Shown here: positions 5,326-7,183 of the stretch, piece by piece
Numbering within the stretch: position 1 is the first letter of the stretch
Layout of the letters: each line of letters starts with the position of its first letter
NCBI GenBank assembly: GCA_023426865.1
Contig: JAEZBT010000091.1
Coordinates: 1-7,183 of the forward strand
Source of the DNA: Actinomycetes bacterium
GTDB lineage: Bacteria > Actinomycetota > Actinomycetes > Actinomycetales > Cellulomonadaceae
Length of the DNA stretch: 7,183 nucleotides
Direction of reading: 5' to 3'
The notes under the pieces: model-generated
The model's database searches: none
What the model saw: the letters and a program-made list of their open reading frames with translations, nothing else
What the model was told of the DNA's origin: nothing
Program-made: the position numbers and the translations under genes

Positions 5326-7101
5326 GTGAGGCATCCGGCAGGACACCGACGACGGGCACGGCGGCTCGCGACAGCCGTCGTCGCCGCCGCGCTCGGTACG
5401 ACGGGCGTGCTCACCGCACTGCCCGCGACCGCGAGCACGGACGGCATCATCAGCGTCACACCGATCACGCAGGTGTCGACGTGGGGCCAGCGGGTGACCG
5501 CCGTGGCCCTCGAGTTCGACGGGACCGTCGACCCCGCGAGCGTCTCCCCTGCGGCGTTCACCGTGCAGGACAGCAGCTACAACTTCCGGTTCGACACGAT
5601 CGACAAGCTGACGGACCTCGTCGACCGTCCCATCACGCGCGCCTACACGAACTCTGAGGCGAACCTCCGCGAGGACGGGTCGTCGATGGAGGGCGAGTAC
5701 GTCATCCTCGAGCTCTCGAGCGACGCACCTGGCGGTTGGACCGTCCGGACGTCGACGAACACGATGTACGTGAAGATCAATCCGAGCCAGCCCACGCGCG
5801 TCTTCCAGCTCGCCGACATCAAGGCGACGGACGGCACGACGCTGAGCACGGCGCGGCCGAGCTTCGCGTGGACGCTCACCAAGCCGGCCGTGAACCTCGA
5901 GGTCGACCAGTTCGTGCGCGGGGTGTTCACCACCTCCGCGGGCGCCGACGTGCCCTACGACTACCGGCTCCCTGACGGGTACGACCCCACCCAGTCCTAC
6001 CCGATGGTCGTCATCCTGCCCGGCTACGGCATGGGCTACGACGGCGAGAACGCCCGCGTCGAGATCGTCGCGGACATCCCGGCGACCGCCTGGTTCCAGG
6101 AGGAGTGGACCGGCACGGACGAGAAGGTCATCGTCCTGGCGATCCAGAGCCCGCGGACCGGCAACACGGCCGGCGCAGCGATCGAGCTCATCGAGTGGTT
6201 CAAGGCCGGCAATGCGGTCGACCCGAACCGCGTGTACCTGAGCACGGTCTCCTTCGGTTCGACGCTGGCCTGGTCGATCCTCGCCTCGCGGTCCGACCTG
6301 ATCGCGGGCGTGCTGCTCACCGGCGGTTTCCCCGCCTCGGCCGCTCAGCGGACCGCGATCGCGGCCGGCGAGGTCCCGATCTGGATCTCCCACGGCGTCA
6401 ACGACCACCTGCTCCCGGTCGCGAACGCCCGCAACTCCTACAACGCCCTGGTCGCGGCCTACCAGGATCGCGGCCTCAGCGACGCCGCGATCGCGCGGTT
6501 GGTGAAGTGGACCGAGTTCGGCGACGAGCTGTTCAGCGCCCCCGACCACCACGCGGTCATGGGTCCGGTGTACGAGGACGAGACGTACCTGCAGTGGCTG
6601 CTCGCGCAGAACAAGCAGAACGACCTCACCAAGGATGACGGCATCGAGGTCACCGCCACGATGTCCGACATCGGCGGCCTGGCCATGAACGTGTCAGCGT
6701 CGACCGTCGAGCTGGGCGAGCTCGCGATGGACCCGAGCCTGCAGTTCCTCGGAGCCACGGGTGACCTCCCCGCGCTGACCGTCGCGGACACCCGCTCGGC
6801 CAACCCAGGGTGGTCACTCACCGTCGCAGCACAGGAGTTCCGGACGCCGAACGCCTACACGATCGACGCCAAGTACCTCGGCATCACGCCGGCGGTCCTG
6901 ACGTCGGCCGACGGCCAGGTCGTCGTCGCAGGCGACGCCGTGGCGCCCGGCACCGGCTTCGAGACCGGGGCCACCCTGGCCAGCGCCGCAGCGGGCGAGG
7001 GCCGAGGCACCGCGACCGTGGGCGGCTCGCTCGCCCTGGAAGCACCCACGACGACGCACGAGGGCTCGTACGTCACGTGGATCACCGTGACACTCCTCTA
7101 G
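5326..7101 (+). CDS. secreted esterase: Ig-like domain, alpha/beta-hydrolase domain, WxL-like C-terminal domain
   Basis: Exported hydrolase, 591 aa. The N-terminus is a signal peptide: basic HRRRARRLA, a hydrophobic core, then a likely cleavage after ATA (about residue 38). Residues about 40-205 form a beta-rich Ig-like region like that of EstA-type esterases. Then comes the catalytic domain (about 210-430): VVILPGYGMG as oxyanion-hole region (G233, G235), nucleophile elbow TVSFG with Ser309, HGVNDHLLPV with Asp360, and His408/His409 in PDHHAV as the last triad member. The elbow lacks the first Gly of G-x-S-x-G (Thr307). The C-terminal about 150 residues contain DTRSANPGWSLTV (W496-S-L) and end TWITVTLL, resembling WxL-type wall-binding domains; no LPXTG or membrane anchor is seen. 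It is preceded by its own control region. It probably cleaves ester groups on an extracellular polymer or glycoside; the substrate is unknown and peptidase activity (prolyl-oligopeptidase-like fold) is not excluded. Confidence 0.88.
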   Translation: MRHPAGHRRRARRLATAVVAAALGTTGVLTALPATASTDGIISVTPITQVSTWGQRVTAVALEFDGTVDPASVSPAAFTVQDSSYNFRFDTIDKLTDLVDRPITRAYTNSEANLREDGSSMEGEYVILELSSDAPGGWTVRTSTNTMYVKINPSQPTRVFQLADIKATDGTTLSTARPSFAWTLTKPAVNLEVDQFVRGVFTTSAGADVPYDYRLPDGYDPTQSYPMVVILPGYGMGYDGENARVEIVADIPATAWFQEEWTGTDEKVIVLAIQSPRTGNTAGAAIELIEWFKAGNAVDPNRVYLSTVSFGSTLAWSILASRSDLIAGVLLTGGFPASAAQRTAIAAGEVPIWISHGVNDHLLPVANARNSYNALVAAYQDRGLSDAAIARLVKWTEFGDELFSAPDHHAVMGPVYEDETYLQWLLAQNKQNDLTKDDGIEVTATMSDIGGLAMNVSASTVELGELAMDPSLQFLGATGDLPALTVADTRSANPGWSLTVAAQEFRTPNAYTIDAKYLGITPAVLTSADGQVVVAGDAVAPGTGFETGATLASAAAGEGRGTATVGGSLALEAPTTTHEGSYVTWITVTLL

Positions 7102-7183
7102 GAAGTCCGTCCGCGCACCCCGTAGACCCCTCGTAGAGGAGGATGCCTGGGGGGGGGGGGGGGGGGGGGGGGGGCCGCCCCCC
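7102..7183. other. non-coding tail ending in a 26-base poly-G run
   Basis: After the stop codon there is a weak hairpin (CCTC-GTA-GAGG, 7129-7139) and then G x 26 at 7149-7174, followed by CCGCCCCCC. No gene is seen. The homopolymer is most likely a sequencing or assembly artefact at a contig end rather than genomic DNA. Confidence 0.7.

Noticed and set aside
3828..5561. 577-codon open frame on the minus strand opposite the lacI-family gene
   Set aside because: Same kind of antisense shadow; it runs across both control regions and shows no recognisable domain.

Overview
The window comes from a high-GC Gram-positive bacterium, most likely an actinomycete of the Cellulomonas/Micrococcales kind. 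The basis is very GC-rich DNA with strong third-position G/C bias, GTG and TTG start codons, purine-rich Shine-Dalgarno sites, a lipoprotein binding protein with an acidic Ser/Ala/Pro/Glu linker, and a CUT1 sugar transporter that lacks its own ATPase. The genus is an inference; there is no rRNA or other marker here. The left edge cuts a gene, and the right edge ends in a 26-base poly-G run, so the window looks like one short complete contig.

Layout: (1) Minus strand, 3669 to 1: an apparent four-gene operon. In order of transcription it holds a lipoprotein solute-binding protein (2299-3669), an inner-membrane permease (1332-2297), a second permease (511-1335) and a cytoplasmic hormone-sensitive-lipase type esterase that runs off the left edge (1-504). 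The genes are separated by 1 bp, overlap by 4 bp, or are separated by 6 bp. (2) 3670-3998: a divergent control region. It has a TTGACA -35 box, an 18-bp LacI-type palindrome at the predicted transcription start, and three copies of CGAGTGGAACG. (3) Plus strand, 3999-5063: a LacI-family regulator from a TTG start, followed by a hairpin. (4) 5064-5325: a second control region with a tandem 13-bp repeat, three inverted repeats and an ideal ribosome binding site. (5) Plus strand, 5326-7101: a secreted multidomain esterase (signal peptide, Ig-like domain, alpha/beta-hydrolase domain, WxL-like C-terminal domain). (6) 7102-7183: a short tail ending in poly-G.

How the parts may work together: the secreted esterase would act on an acylated or otherwise esterified substrate outside the cell. 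The binding protein and two permeases would import the product, probably powered by a shared MsiK-type ATPase encoded elsewhere. The intracellular esterase would finish de-esterification. The LacI protein would hold both transcription units off until a sugar-like ligand binds it. The transporter, regulator and esterase assignments rest on visible family motifs; the joint pathway and substrate are inferred. No glycoside hydrolase, phage, CRISPR, tRNA or insertion sequence is visible. I see no clearly unprecedented system. The most interesting points are the esterase-only make-up of the locus, the unusual nucleophile elbow of the secreted enzyme, and the operator-like repeats.
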